In this document: positions 44,902-54,140 of the stretch, piece after piece
Layout: each line of letters starts with the position of its first letter
Position numbering within the stretch: the stretch's first letter is position 1
Assembly: GCF_904846685.1 (NCBI RefSeq)
Contig: NZ_CAJHBQ010000002.1
Coordinates: 310,001-374,000, forward strand
DNA length: 64,000 bases
Direction: 5' to 3'
Source: Psychrobacter submarinus
GTDB taxonomy: Bacteria > Pseudomonadota > Gammaproteobacteria > Pseudomonadales > Moraxellaceae
Program-made: the position numbers and the translations under genes
The notes under the pieces: model-generated
Database searches by the model: none
Seen by the model: the letters and a program-made list of their open reading frames with translations, nothing else
Told to the model about the DNA's origin: nothing

Positions 44902-47900
44902 TTAGGAGCTTGCAATATGATAACAGCCTTGGCCAGTAATTTGGCTAAAACCGCCGGATAGTTTTTTGACTTGAATCTGCGTCAAAATCCTTTCTTTTAG
45001 CGCTTGTACATGAGAGATGACGCCGATTAACTTGCCTTCTTGTTGCAAGCTTGTTAGCGTATCTAGCGCAATGTCAAGCGACTCTTCATCTAGCGTACCA
45101 AAACCTTCATCCAAAAACAATGAATCGACGCGGATATTCTGACTGGCCATCTTCGATAGACCTAAGGCTAGAGCAAGACTGATAATAAAGCCTTCTCCGC
45201 CTGAGAGATTCTTGGTACTGCGAATCTCGCCACCTTGATAGTTGTCTATTACATTGAGCTCAAGCGGACTGTTATCATCACGCGCCAGCAAATAACGATC
45301 ACTCATCTTGTGTAGTTGGGTGTTGGCGTGATTGACCATAATATCAAAGGTCAGGCCCTGCGCGAACGCCCGGAACTTTTTACCGCTACTCGAGCCTATC
45401 AGTTCATTTAACTGACGCCAAACTTGTAGATTCTGTTTTTGCTCAGCGATGGCTTTGAGCTGGGATTGCTGACTGCCTTTTTTATCTTCGTTATCTTTGA
45501 GCTTTTGCGTCATCGCGCCGATCGACTCTATTAGTCGATTAGACTCGCTTTGTGCTTGCTGCTGCTCATCTAACAGACTGTCTTTTCTCTTTAAGGTGAG
45601 CGGATTAGCTTGTTTGTCTGCAAGTGCTTGTTCGGTCTGCTGCAGTAGGGATTTTGCTTGCTTTAACTGATAGTCGATTTGCTGCTGCTGCTCGCTTAAG
45701 TGGCTGCGCTCATGCTGCGATAGGCGCGCGCTGACAAAGTCCGTCTCAATAGCAAAGTCAGAGCTCGCTAGCGCCTCTTGAAAGATGTCTTCTTGATCCT
45801 CTAAGGTGGTTTTTGCAGCCAATAACTCACTTGAAAGTCGTGTCTGCTGCTGCTTGGCTATTTGCAATAGCTGCTGAGCACTATCGATGTGCCTTTGTAC
45901 CGAGGACTGCGCGGTTTTGGCTTGTTCAAAGTCTAAACGTAACCGATCTTCCTCTGCATCGACATTTTTATCAGCAAATAGGGTTTGTCTGTCTTGCTGT
46001 AATTCGGCGATAGCTTTTATCTGCTCGGCAATAGACTGGCTTAAAGCGTCAAGCTCAGTGCTCTCTTTATCTAACTGTGATTGTTTGGTCTCAATCTGAG
46101 TAGTTAAGCGACTCAGCTCAGTCGTTAGGGTTTGCTGCCGCTGCTTTTCTTGATTGTATTTCTGTTTTAACTCCAGCATATGAGTGCGATGCTGACGCAG
46201 AACCGTTAACTGCTGCTCGATCTGTACATTATTTAATACGGTTTGCTCATCGATACTCGCTCGTAACAGCTGAATCTCAAGGCCTGTTTGCTGAGTTTGC
46301 TCAGACGCCCAGTGACTAGCAGTGTATTTATTAATAATACTGATCAAATCCGCGATAAGTGTTTGTAACTCGGTAAAATGAGCTTTAGTATTGTCTTGCA
46401 AGCCATCGAGCCTTTGCTGATTGAGCTTATTATCATTATCGAGCAAGCTGATTTCGCTTGCCAGCTGATACTGCTGTTTCTCAAAAAGCGCTAATTCTTT
46501 TTCAACCTTCGCTATGGAGTCGTTCAGAAATTCGTAATCGGTTACAGACTTTTTTACTCTGTCTTTATATTCAAGCAATTGCTGTTTGGCTTGATGGCAT
46601 AGCTCAGTGATCGTATTAATGAGTTCAGCGTTTACCGTTTTAGAATGTAGACTCTGTTTCAGCGTTTCAATAAGCGGACTAATCTCATTAAGCGCTTCGA
46701 TGTTAGTTAACATGGCATGACTATAGTTTTCATTGTCAGTCGTTATGCTATTGCTCATCTCTTGAATATCGCCGCTAAGCTTAGTGGCTTGAGCAATCAA
46801 GGCTACTATATGCCGTTGCTCCTCCTTCGACTGATTGGTCGTAGTCGCGAAGGCAATTTTATACTGTGACAGCTCACTCTCTAAATCTTCTATTACTGAG
46901 TTACTGTCGGTGAGCTGCTGCTCAGTGATTGAAATTTGCGAAGACCCATCTGTCGTTGTACGATTCGCATTCGGATGTTCTAAAGCGCCACAAAGCGGGC
47001 AGGGCTGACCGTTTTCTAACTCATCAATGTAGTGCTCAAGGCTCGCAACTTTTTGGAGTAGCGTCAACTGCGTCTGCTTTTCTAGGCGCTTATCCTTGGC
47101 TACTTTAATCGCTTCTTCAGTATCAGCGATGGATGCTTTGAGAGTCGCTAAGGTGTCACTGTTACTAGGCTGCGATGATTGCAGGTTTTTGATTTGAGAG
47201 GTGAGCGTGCTTAGCTGCTGATTGCTATATAGCTGTGGCTCAATTTGACTGATGATATGTTCAATCTGCTGCTGTTCAGCTCGCTGATCCGCCAATGATG
47301 TGGTCGCAAGCACTTGCTGCTGTTGCTGTAGTAACTCATTAAATTGTTTTTGAGTCGCTGCAATTGAGGTCTCTTGCGCCTCTTGCTGTGATATAAGCTT
47401 GGCTTTGTCTAGCTGGTACTGCTGGGTTTGCTCCGCTAGAGCCTTTTTTTGCTCCGCTAGAGTCATATTATCTTGCAGTAACGTCTTAAGCCTGCGACCG
47501 CTATTCTCAAAAGTGGCTATGTCAGTATCGATATCATTAAGCTCGCTATGCGTCTCTAGATACTCTACCGTACTCGCCAGCTGCGACTCACTTTGCGCAG
47601 CTAGGGTTTGATGCGATGTTATGTCTTGCGTTAAGCGCTGCACATTAGCGGATAGCGACTCTTGACGTTGGCGGCTATCATTTAGACTATAGCTGTGCTG
47701 CTTGATACTTGCATCCAGCTCGCGGGTTTTAGCGATTTTAGGCAAGCCCTCTTGTAGTGCTTGTTGGGCCTGCTTATAGTTTTGATCAATGCTTTCAAGC
47801 TGAGTTTGCAGTTGCTGTAAGTCAGACTGTTGCGTAGGTAGTTTTGCTGCTACTGTTTGCTGCTCGTCGGACAAGCGCTGCACAGTGTCACGACTGCGAC

Positions 47901-48822
47901 TGAGTTGACCGAACTGACTCTCTAACTCCAGCGCTTTTATCGCAGCCTCTAAGCGCTTCGCATCAGAGGTGAAGTCTTGTTTTGCTTGTTCAGCTTGAGT
48001 TAAGTCGCTTTGGTAAGCGGCAAGCCTACCTTGCAGCTCGTCAACCGCCTCTAACCACTGAATCTGCTCACTTATTTGCTGATACTGTTGTTGCTGTTTG
48101 GCTTGTGCTGCTTGAGACGTTGTTAACTCCTCATAAATGTGCGCTTCTTCTTCAGTAGTCAATAAAATCAAGCCATCCAAGCCATACTGTAGTTTGCTTA
48201 AAACCTCTTCCTCAGAGCGCTTCTTTTCAAAGACATGAGTCGATATCGTCGCGTAAATATCCGTGCCTGTAATCTTTTCTAAAATATCGGCGCGCGCGTC
48301 CGCTTTGGCCTTTAAGAAAGCGGAAAAACTGCCTTGCGCGAGCAAAATGGAGCGCGTGAACTGCTCAAAATCCATGCGCGTAAGCGCTACGATCTTCTCT
48401 TTAGTACGTGATAGCTTACTCTCTAAAATCTCATCGTCACTATTCTCATTGTCAGTTTGAGTATTAACCAAGGCTATCTCGTGAGTTGCGTCCTGCAAAT
48501 TACCATCAGGCTTACCATAAGCGCGGCGCTGACCCCAGCGACAGCGGTATTGGACACCATTAAGATCAATGACTACCTCGGCAAAGCACTCTGCTGTTTG
48601 CCGAGTCATCACCTCATTACTGCTTTTACTAATGCTATTAATCCTTGGCGTTTCGCCATAAAGCGCTAAACAAATCGCATCTAAAATCGTGGTTTTGCCC
48701 GCACCGGTCTGTCCGGTGATGGCAAAGATGCCTTCGTTAATAAAAGCAGAATCAGCGAAATCGATGTGCCATTCGCCTTTGAGTGAGTTGAGGTTTTTGA
48801 GTCGCAGTTCGATGAGGCGCAT
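44902..48822 (-). CDS. sbcC: Exonuclease subunit SbcC
   Basis: 1,306 residues from the ATG at 48822 (TTG two codons earlier possible). SMC-like ATPase that works with SbcD to cleave DNA hairpins and ends. The N-terminal ELRLKNLNSLKGEWHIDF and Walker A GQTGAGKTTILDAICLALYG are followed by two long Gln/Leu-rich coiled-coil arms. The zinc hook CPLCG lies near residue 607. The C-terminal part has signature STKNLSGGEGFIISLALALG near 1,200 and Walker B LFLDEGFGTLD. It is longer than E. coli SbcC (about 1,050), through extended coiled coils. It starts 70 bp after sbcD. Confidence 0.95.
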   Translation of the reverse strand: MRLIELRLKNLNSLKGEWHIDFADSAFINEGIFAITGQTGAGKTTILDAICLALYGETPRINSISKSSNEVMTRQTAECFAEVVIDLNGVQYRCRWGQRRAYGKPDGNLQDATHEIALVNTQTDNENSDDEILESKLSRTKEKIVALTRMDFEQFTRSILLAQGSFSAFLKAKADARADILEKITGTDIYATISTHVFEKKRSEEEVLSKLQYGLDGLILLTTEEEAHIYEELTTSQAAQAKQQQQYQQISEQIQWLEAVDELQGRLAAYQSDLTQAEQAKQDFTSDAKRLEAAIKALELESQFGQLSRSRDTVQRLSDEQQTVAAKLPTQQSDLQQLQTQLESIDQNYKQAQQALQEGLPKIAKTRELDASIKQHSYSLNDSRQRQESLSANVQRLTQDITSHQTLAAQSESQLASTVEYLETHSELNDIDTDIATFENSGRRLKTLLQDNMTLAEQKKALAEQTQQYQLDKAKLISQQEAQETSIAATQKQFNELLQQQQQVLATTSLADQRAEQQQIEHIISQIEPQLYSNQQLSTLTSQIKNLQSSQPSNSDTLATLKASIADTEEAIKVAKDKRLEKQTQLTLLQKVASLEHYIDELENGQPCPLCGALEHPNANRTTTDGSSQISITEQQLTDSNSVIEDLESELSQYKIAFATTTNQSKEEQRHIVALIAQATKLSGDIQEMSNSITTDNENYSHAMLTNIEALNEISPLIETLKQSLHSKTVNAELINTITELCHQAKQQLLEYKDRVKKSVTDYEFLNDSIAKVEKELALFEKQQYQLASEISLLDNDNKLNQQRLDGLQDNTKAHFTELQTLIADLISIINKYTASHWASEQTQQTGLEIQLLRASIDEQTVLNNVQIEQQLTVLRQHRTHMLELKQKYNQEKQRQQTLTTELSRLTTQIETKQSQLDKESTELDALSQSIAEQIKAIAELQQDRQTLFADKNVDAEEDRLRLDFEQAKTAQSSVQRHIDSAQQLLQIAKQQQTRLSSELLAAKTTLEDQEDIFQEALASSDFAIETDFVSARLSQHERSHLSEQQQQIDYQLKQAKSLLQQTEQALADKQANPLTLKRKDSLLDEQQQAQSESNRLIESIGAMTQKLKDNEDKKGSQQSQLKAIAEQKQNLQVWRQLNELIGSSSGKKFRAFAQGLTFDIMVNHANTQLHKMSDRYLLARDDNSPLELNVIDNYQGGEIRSTKNLSGGEGFIISLALALGLSKMASQNIRVDSLFLDEGFGTLDEESLDIALDTLTSLQQEGKLIGVISHVQALKERILTQIQVKKLSGGFSQITGQGCYHIASS

Positions 48823-48892
48823 GAGCAAGTCTTATGATTTGGATGGTTCAAAATTTTAAAATATGGATGATGTTTTTTAGAAATTTAGCTAT

Positions 48893-50431
48893 TTATTCAG
48901 CCCGACTATCATCATGATAAATAGTATGCAGAATCTGCTGATAAGCCTCTAATAACGACCGTTTTTGTGACTCTGGCACTTCATTGATTGTAAGACAGCG
49001 TTCAAATACATCTATCTCATTTAGGTCTTGCAGCGTCTCAGTGCTTTGTTCTTGATTCAGCACTTTATTATAAGTGCGTGTATTTCTTATCTTTAATACT
49101 TCACAAGACAACCCTTCTATCATAGCAGCGACTTCTTCACGCAGCTCAGTGACAATGTCCTCACCATCATAAATAATCTCAAGCCATATCGACTCCGTTT
49201 GGTTTAAGTCTTTGATGGTATTAGCAATAGTGGCCAAATCGCCTGATATTTGCGCGAGTTTTTGAAAGCAAGGAATAGCTAGCGAGACGACTTGCATATG
49301 ACTGTTGTCATCTGAATATAGGACTTTATAATCATTAGGTGTGGATTGGGTTGCATTTATTTCATTATTTTTTGATGAAATAGGAGCATCTTTTTTATTG
49401 TCCGTAATGTCTGTATCCTCAAAACCAAAAAGATCATCGGCAAACAAATCATGGTTAAGTGTGGACGCTTTTTTAGCGACTTTTTGAACCGGTTCTACTG
49501 TAACCTCTGCTAACAAATGAGTTGGTTCTTGTGTTTGCGGCTCTATAATGGATTTATCCAACCCTGCGCCAAACTGCACGAGTAGCACTTGCTTTTGCTG
49601 ACGGGCTTCACCAAAGCCCATGGCGATAGGCGAGCCTGAATAGCGAATATGCTCTTGTCCGCCAACGCGCTGCGGCACATGCAAATGCCCAAGCGCGACA
49701 TAATCGAAGCCCTCATCGAACATCTCAGCTGATATTTGACCGAGGTTACCGACATAAAGATCACGCACGCCATCATCTTCAGTGGTTTTGCTACCAGCTG
49801 CGAATAGATGACCGGTTGCGATGATAGGAATATGGCGCTGATGTCTCTCGCACAATGATTGTTGTGCGGCTTTGGCTAAGCTTGCGACTTCATCGTAGTG
49901 CGCGCGGATACCTTTAATAACATTAGTATCTTTGCTATCAGCTGACTCGCCAGCACTGCTGCTACGCACATCACGATCGCGCAGATAGGGCACGGCGGCA
50001 ATGATGCAATGTGGATCACCGTCACTATCATCTAATATTAACACCTCATCGTTTAAGTCCTCACAAGCAGTGCCAATGACATGCACATTTAAGAATTTGA
50101 GCACTTGGCTTGGCGCATCGAGAAAAGTAGGGGAATCGTGATTGCCGGCGACGATGACAATATGCTCACAGCATAAAGTTGAGACTTTGCCCAAAAATTC
50201 ATAATACAGGGCTTGCGCCCGATTGCTTGGCGTCATGGTGTCAAAGATATCACCGGCAACGATCAGTACATCGACATTTTGCGCGCTGATGGTCGTCTCA
50301 AGCCAAGCTAGAAAAGCTTCAAACTCTTCATAACGCATACGACCATACAGTCTGCGCCCTAAATGCCAGTCTGAGGTATGCAGGATTGTGAGCGGCTTAA
50401 CGGGGTTTTTAACAATATCAGCTGCGGACAT
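48893..50431 (-). CDS. sbcD: Exonuclease subunit SbcD (Mre11-like nuclease)
   Basis: 512 residues from the ATG at 50431 (an upstream TTG at 50449 adds six). Metallophosphoesterase motifs in order: LHTSDWHLGRRLYGR, VAGDIFDTMTPSNRAQ, VAGNHDSPTFLDAPSQ, ATGHLFAAG and ALGHLHVPQRV. Relatives are about 400-430 residues; the excess is an Asp/Asn/Lys-rich insert at about 295-380 (NHDLFADDLFGFEDTDITDN) before the C-terminal capping domain. It forms the SbcCD complex with the next gene. Confidence 0.94.
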   Translation of the reverse strand: MSAADIVKNPVKPLTILHTSDWHLGRRLYGRMRYEEFEAFLAWLETTISAQNVDVLIVAGDIFDTMTPSNRAQALYYEFLGKVSTLCCEHIVIVAGNHDSPTFLDAPSQVLKFLNVHVIGTACEDLNDEVLILDDSDGDPHCIIAAVPYLRDRDVRSSSAGESADSKDTNVIKGIRAHYDEVASLAKAAQQSLCERHQRHIPIIATGHLFAAGSKTTEDDGVRDLYVGNLGQISAEMFDEGFDYVALGHLHVPQRVGGQEHIRYSGSPIAMGFGEARQQKQVLLVQFGAGLDKSIIEPQTQEPTHLLAEVTVEPVQKVAKKASTLNHDLFADDLFGFEDTDITDNKKDAPISSKNNEINATQSTPNDYKVLYSDDNSHMQVVSLAIPCFQKLAQISGDLATIANTIKDLNQTESIWLEIIYDGEDIVTELREEVAAMIEGLSCEVLKIRNTRTYNKVLNQEQSTETLQDLNEIDVFERCLTINEVPESQKRSLLEAYQQILHTIYHDDSRAE

Positions 50432-50565
50432 AGGTAGACTTAATAGCAATAAATAAAAAGGGTTTTATTCTAGCAAGAATTGCTGAGGTTTGCTGTGCTT
50501 GAATGATTAGAAGGGTCTAATATGAACTAAAATAACCGTCTATTAAGACTGAGAGAATTAGGAAA

Positions 50566-50601
50566 ACGAAAAAGCCACCTTAATAAATGATTAAAGTGGC
50601 T
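50566..50601 (-). terminator. Terminator of cysG
   Basis: AGCCACCTTAAT and ATTAAAGTGGCT arms with an A run on the left, a T run when read on the minus strand, 26 bp after the cysG stop. Confidence 0.8.
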
Positions 50602-50626
50602 CCGTTCAATAATGACAATAAAGTGA

Positions 50627-52291
50627 TTATCCAATAACCAACTGCTCTAAACTATCCTCTTTTGATTCAGAAAGAGTAGCAATCATCGATAACGCATGAG
50701 CTTGTTGGTCAACAGCTTGACCCTTAGCTTGACCCTTTGGTGTTGTTGCTGTCCCGCCACGCAGCCAATTACTTTCAGTATTAGCTAGACTTTGCTCATG
50801 CTGCTGCAGATGTAGATTGTACCAAGCTAAATCATGATGCAGCGCCACTACATCACCCATAATGAGTAAGGCAGGCGTTGGCAACTGCGCTTGTTCTTGT
50901 CGCTCTACGATACTAGCCAGTGTACCGGTCAGCACTTGCTGATTAGGCATACTAGCGTTGGAGACGATAGCGATAGGCGTCTCACTGCTACGGCCTGCCT
51001 CGATTAAACCTTCAGTCAAACGCTCTAGCGAATGCAAGCCCATATAGAAGACCACCGTCTCATCGGTATCGAGCAGATTCTCAAACTTTTCATTAGGCAT
51101 GCCAGCCTTTAAAAACCCTGTGACAAAACGCACCGACTGAGAATGATCGCGGTGGGTGAGTGGAATACCAGCGTAGCTCGCGGCAGCATTAGCAGCAGTG
51201 ATACCTGGTACCACTTGATAAGGCACACCGTGCGTGCGCAGGCTCTCAATCTCTTCACCGCCGCGTCCAAATATAAACGGATCGCCGCCTTTGAGACGCA
51301 CGACTCGGCGACCTTTTTTGGCCTCGTTGATTAACAACTCATTAATCCCTAATTGCGCGACCGTGTGATTGCTACGTTTTTTGCCAACATAGACTTTGTC
51401 CGCATCACGGCGGCATAAATCTAATACTTGCGGGGAGACGAGCGCATCATAAAAGACGATATCGGCTTGCTGCATGAGACGTAGCGCTTTAAAGGTTAAT
51501 AATTCCGGATCGCCTGGGCCTGCGCCTACGATATAGACTTCGCCAACAGGATTTTTGCCTTTATTGCTGATATCTGAATCTGTATCTTGATTGTCTAAGT
51601 TTGCTGCAGAGTTTGTGGCCACTTCTGTATCATCGCTATGTTGATTGGCAATCTTTGTAGCAGTCTCAGCTAAGTCTTTTTGCAATTGCGCAGTCGCCTC
51701 AGTTTCGTTGCCGGCAAAGATGAGCTCACTGACCTTACCTTCAAAGGCGCGCTCCCAAAACTGACGACGACCCGTAAGCGTTGGGATTTTATTTTTGACC
51801 TCGCTACGAAACTCGCCTGCCAGTTTTGCCAATTTACCATAACTTTGCGGGATCAGCGTCTCAAGTCGTGCCCGCAGTAAACGCGCCAGCACGGGCGCTT
51901 TACCATTCGATGAGATACCAATAACAATCGGATTGCGATCAACGATCGCGGGAAAAATAAAGTCACATAAATGCGGGGTGTCAACGACGTTGACCGGAAT
52001 ATTGAGCGCGGTTGCATCGGCATGAATGTGATGGTTCAACGCCTCATCATCAGTGCCAGCGATGATAACGCGCGCGCCTTGCATGTACTTTTTATTATAA
52101 TTTTCATAAATAAGAGTATGCTTCTCATCACTTAATAACGCGTGCAGCTCATCACAGATACTAGGGGCAACAATAGTAATAGCAGCACCGGCACGGCTAA
52201 GCAAATCCGCCTTTCGCAGTGCCACATCGCCGCCACCCACGATCAATACTTTGCGGTTATCGAGTTTAAAGAATAAGGGAAAGGTATTCAT
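50627..52291 (-). CDS. cysG: Siroheme synthase CysG (trifunctional)
   Basis: 554 residues; converts uroporphyrinogen III to siroheme, the cofactor of the CysI encoded nearby. The N-terminal half is the precorrin-2 dehydrogenase/ferrochelatase: FFKLDNRKVLIVGGGDVALR, VVDTPHLCDFIFPAIVDR and IGISSNGKAPVLARLLR. After a polar linker (residues about 215-245) comes the SAM-dependent methyltransferase with VYIVGAGPGDPELLTFKALR, VRLKGGDPFIFGRGGEE and GITAANAAASYAGIPLTHRD. A tail of about 75 residues beyond normal CysG ends is rich in Gln and Ala. Monocistronic on the minus strand. Confidence 0.96.
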   Translation of the reverse strand: MNTFPLFFKLDNRKVLIVGGGDVALRKADLLSRAGAAITIVAPSICDELHALLSDEKHTLIYENYNKKYMQGARVIIAGTDDEALNHHIHADATALNIPVNVVDTPHLCDFIFPAIVDRNPIVIGISSNGKAPVLARLLRARLETLIPQSYGKLAKLAGEFRSEVKNKIPTLTGRRQFWERAFEGKVSELIFAGNETEATAQLQKDLAETATKIANQHSDDTEVATNSAANLDNQDTDSDISNKGKNPVGEVYIVGAGPGDPELLTFKALRLMQQADIVFYDALVSPQVLDLCRRDADKVYVGKKRSNHTVAQLGINELLINEAKKGRRVVRLKGGDPFIFGRGGEEIESLRTHGVPYQVVPGITAANAAASYAGIPLTHRDHSQSVRFVTGFLKAGMPNEKFENLLDTDETVVFYMGLHSLERLTEGLIEAGRSSETPIAIVSNASMPNQQVLTGTLASIVERQEQAQLPTPALLIMGDVVALHHDLAWYNLHLQQHEQSLANTESNWLRGGTATTPKGQAKGQAVDQQAHALSMIATLSESKEDSLEQLVIG

Positions 52292-52411
52292 AGGAGCACC
52301 AAAGATTATGCAAATTTATGTATGGCGTCATTATGAAGTATCGCGCGCGCTATGTCACCTAATGGATTGGCATTAGTGTAGTTATATTTTTCATAAGAAA
52401 AGCGATTTTTG

Positions 52412-52425
52412 TTTAATATAGGAAT
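52412..52425 (-). promoter_or_regulatory. ATTCCTATA motif upstream of cysG (possible sulfur-regulator site)
   Basis: Read on the minus strand, ATTCCTATATTAAA lies 121 bp upstream of the cysG start. Similar motifs precede sat/cysI and sbp. CysB binding is an inference. Confidence 0.35.
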
Positions 52426-52535
52426 GAGTGAGGCGAGTTCTTTACGTATTTAAAGTTAAGCAAACATACCCTAACATCGATATTCGTTTAACTGTGTTAG
52501 CATATTTTCAATAAATCAATAATCAAAGCGCAAAC

Positions 52536-52733
52536 ATGCTCTCGCCAGGCTTTATCGAAACGCCAATGACTGACGGTATCGATGATGAGCGTTTAGATCG
52601 TATCCCTGCTCAGCGTGCTGGCAAGCCAGAAGAGATTGCTGCATTGGCAGTATTCTTAGCGTCCGATGACTCAAACTACATGCATGGTGCTAATGTCTTT
52701 ATGGATGGCGGCTGGGTGCTTGGCCGTAAATAG
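52536..52733 (+). pseudogene. C-terminal fragment of a short-chain dehydrogenase (FabG-like)
   Basis: 65 codons read NMLSPGFIETPMT at the start and RAGKPEEIAALAVFLASDDS then GANVFMDGGWVLG at the end. This is the last quarter of a classical SDR, after the catalytic YxxxK, which is missing with the NAD-binding half. Upstream DNA has no SDR sequence in any frame I could follow, so the 5' three quarters are deleted. It lies between the divergent ends of cysG's leader and cysH. Confidence 0.85.
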
Positions 52734-52778
52734 CAATTCCTCTTTTTAGCAGTCATAAATAAAACAAATAGATAAACC

Positions 52779-52813
52779 AAAAAAAAGCCCTCTCACCTTG
52801 AGAGAGCTTTTTG
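52779..52813 (-). terminator. Terminator of the cysI-cysH operon
   Basis: AGCCCTCTCA and TGAGAGAGCT arms, an A run at the left and TTTTT at the right, usable in both directions. It lies 32 bp beyond the cysH stop. Confidence 0.82.
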
Positions 52814-52844
52814 ATTTTTACAAATTATAGATGAGTACTAAAAC

Positions 52845-53483
52845 CTACAGCTGGGTGTGTAGTCCGCACTCGCGGTGCTCTTCAACCTTAGTCGGATCAA
52901 AATAATCAAACTCGTTAGGCAAGTTGTGCTCATCTAAGTACTTATCTAAATCACTATCGGTTTTTTCAAACAGCGGCGCAACTTTTAGCACACCGTCTTT
53001 TGAGAGGCTTAGAAAATCGAGACCTTGGCGGAATTCGGTTTGGTCTTTGCGGATAGCGTTGAACCAAACGTCAGGCTTTAGCTCATCAAGGGCGCGGCGA
53101 AACGGCTCAAGTTTGACTTGCTCAGTAAATTTGTCGTGTAGCTCGTCATTGACGCCTGGGATACCACCCAGAGTGACGTCACGGTGGGCCGCCGTCTGCT
53201 TAGGAATATAAGTAATGACGTTTAGGTTTAAGTCGTTGATCACTTTATTAGCGAAACGATAAGTGGCATCGGTGTTGTAGCCTGAATCTACCCATAATAC
53301 GGTGATGTCAGGGCGCAGTGAAGCGACTAAGTGCAAAATGGCAGACTCATAAGGGCGAAAGTTAGTGGTGATAATAGGGTTTTTAGCTTGCGATAGCGCC
53401 CACTCAACGATCTCTTCAGGCGATTTGCCTTGCAAGTCTTTATTAGCTTGGTCGATGTCTAGGTTTGGATGTAGTTGGCTCAT
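52845..53483 (-). CDS. cysH: Phosphoadenosine phosphosulfate reductase-type CysH
   Basis: 212 residues; reduces activated sulfate to sulfite with thioredoxin. The PP-loop is degenerate (TNFRPYESAILHLVASLRPD), followed by LWVDSGYNTDATYRFANKVI, NAIRKDQTEFRQGLDFL and the C-terminal active-site Cys in EHRECGLHTQL. That is the only Cys in the protein. The CC...CxxC iron-sulfur ligands that mark APS-using reductases are absent, so by motif it should use PAPS. It is a little shorter than E. coli CysH. It is the last gene of the cysI-DUF934-cysH operon. Confidence 0.93.
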   Translation of the reverse strand: MSQLHPNLDIDQANKDLQGKSPEEIVEWALSQAKNPIITTNFRPYESAILHLVASLRPDITVLWVDSGYNTDATYRFANKVINDLNLNVITYIPKQTAAHRDVTLGGIPGVNDELHDKFTEQVKLEPFRRALDELKPDVWFNAIRKDQTEFRQGLDFLSLSKDGVLKVAPLFEKTDSDLDKYLDEHNLPNEFDYFDPTKVEEHRECGLHTQL

Positions 53484-53537
53484 GGTTATGTCCTTAAATT
53501 AGAAAATTAATGTCATTGTTAAATAGAAAAGTAAAAA

Positions 53538-54140
53538 CTAAGCGCCTGCAAACATAGGTAGTGCGGAGGCATCACGGCCCCCATAACTACTGGCAAGCGC
53601 GGTAAAGGCCTGTTCGATATGAAACTTGGAGTCCGGATGTACATCATGTTCGCTCAGTACAAAGCTATCGACGCCGACGCGCAAAAGATAAGCGATTTGG
53701 TCACGGCCAAACTCGCCTGCGACCCGAATCTCTTTTTTGTAGCCCAATTGACGTAAGGTTTGTACAAAGCTAAAGCCGCGACCATCAGCAAACTTGGGCA
53801 CATGAATGACAATCAGCGTTTGCTTCAATAACAGCTCGCTAAGTTTGCTTAGGACATCGGCATCAGTATCGGCAGTAATCCACACGCCAAGATGACTGCT
53901 GTGCTGAACGATAAGCTCATACACCTCGTTCATCAGCCCGCCTGCAAGCGCGCCTTCAGTATTCAGCAGATCGGCTAGCGGCACGATAACCTCAGACTTT
54001 TCTTGCCGGTGTAGCAGCTCAAGCAAAGTGATCTCACTCAAAGCAATACCGCCGGGTAGAGTATCAGTGCTTAGTGCCAGCCAGTTATCTTGCGCGCTAA
54101 TATCACCGCCTTGACTATCTAAGATATGATGATTAGCCAT
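53538..54140 (-). CDS. DUF934 protein of the cysI-cysH operon
   Basis: 200 residues from the ATG at 54140, which overlaps the cysI stop by eight bases, giving coupled translation. DUF934 features are the central LGVWITADTDADVL, then IVIHVPKFADGRGFSFVQTL, GYKKEIRVAGEFGRDQIAYL and LLRVGVDSFVL. The family almost always accompanies a sulfite reductase gene of the CysI type and is taken to help sulfite reduction; the biochemical role is not settled. The N-terminal quarter is variable. Confidence 0.88.
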   Translation of the reverse strand: MANHHILDSQGGDISAQDNWLALSTDTLPGGIALSEITLLELLHRQEKSEVIVPLADLLNTEGALAGGLMNEVYELIVQHSSHLGVWITADTDADVLSKLSELLLKQTLIVIHVPKFADGRGFSFVQTLRQLGYKKEIRVAGEFGRDQIAYLLRVGVDSFVLSEHDVHPDSKFHIEQAFTALASSYGGRDASALPMFAGA

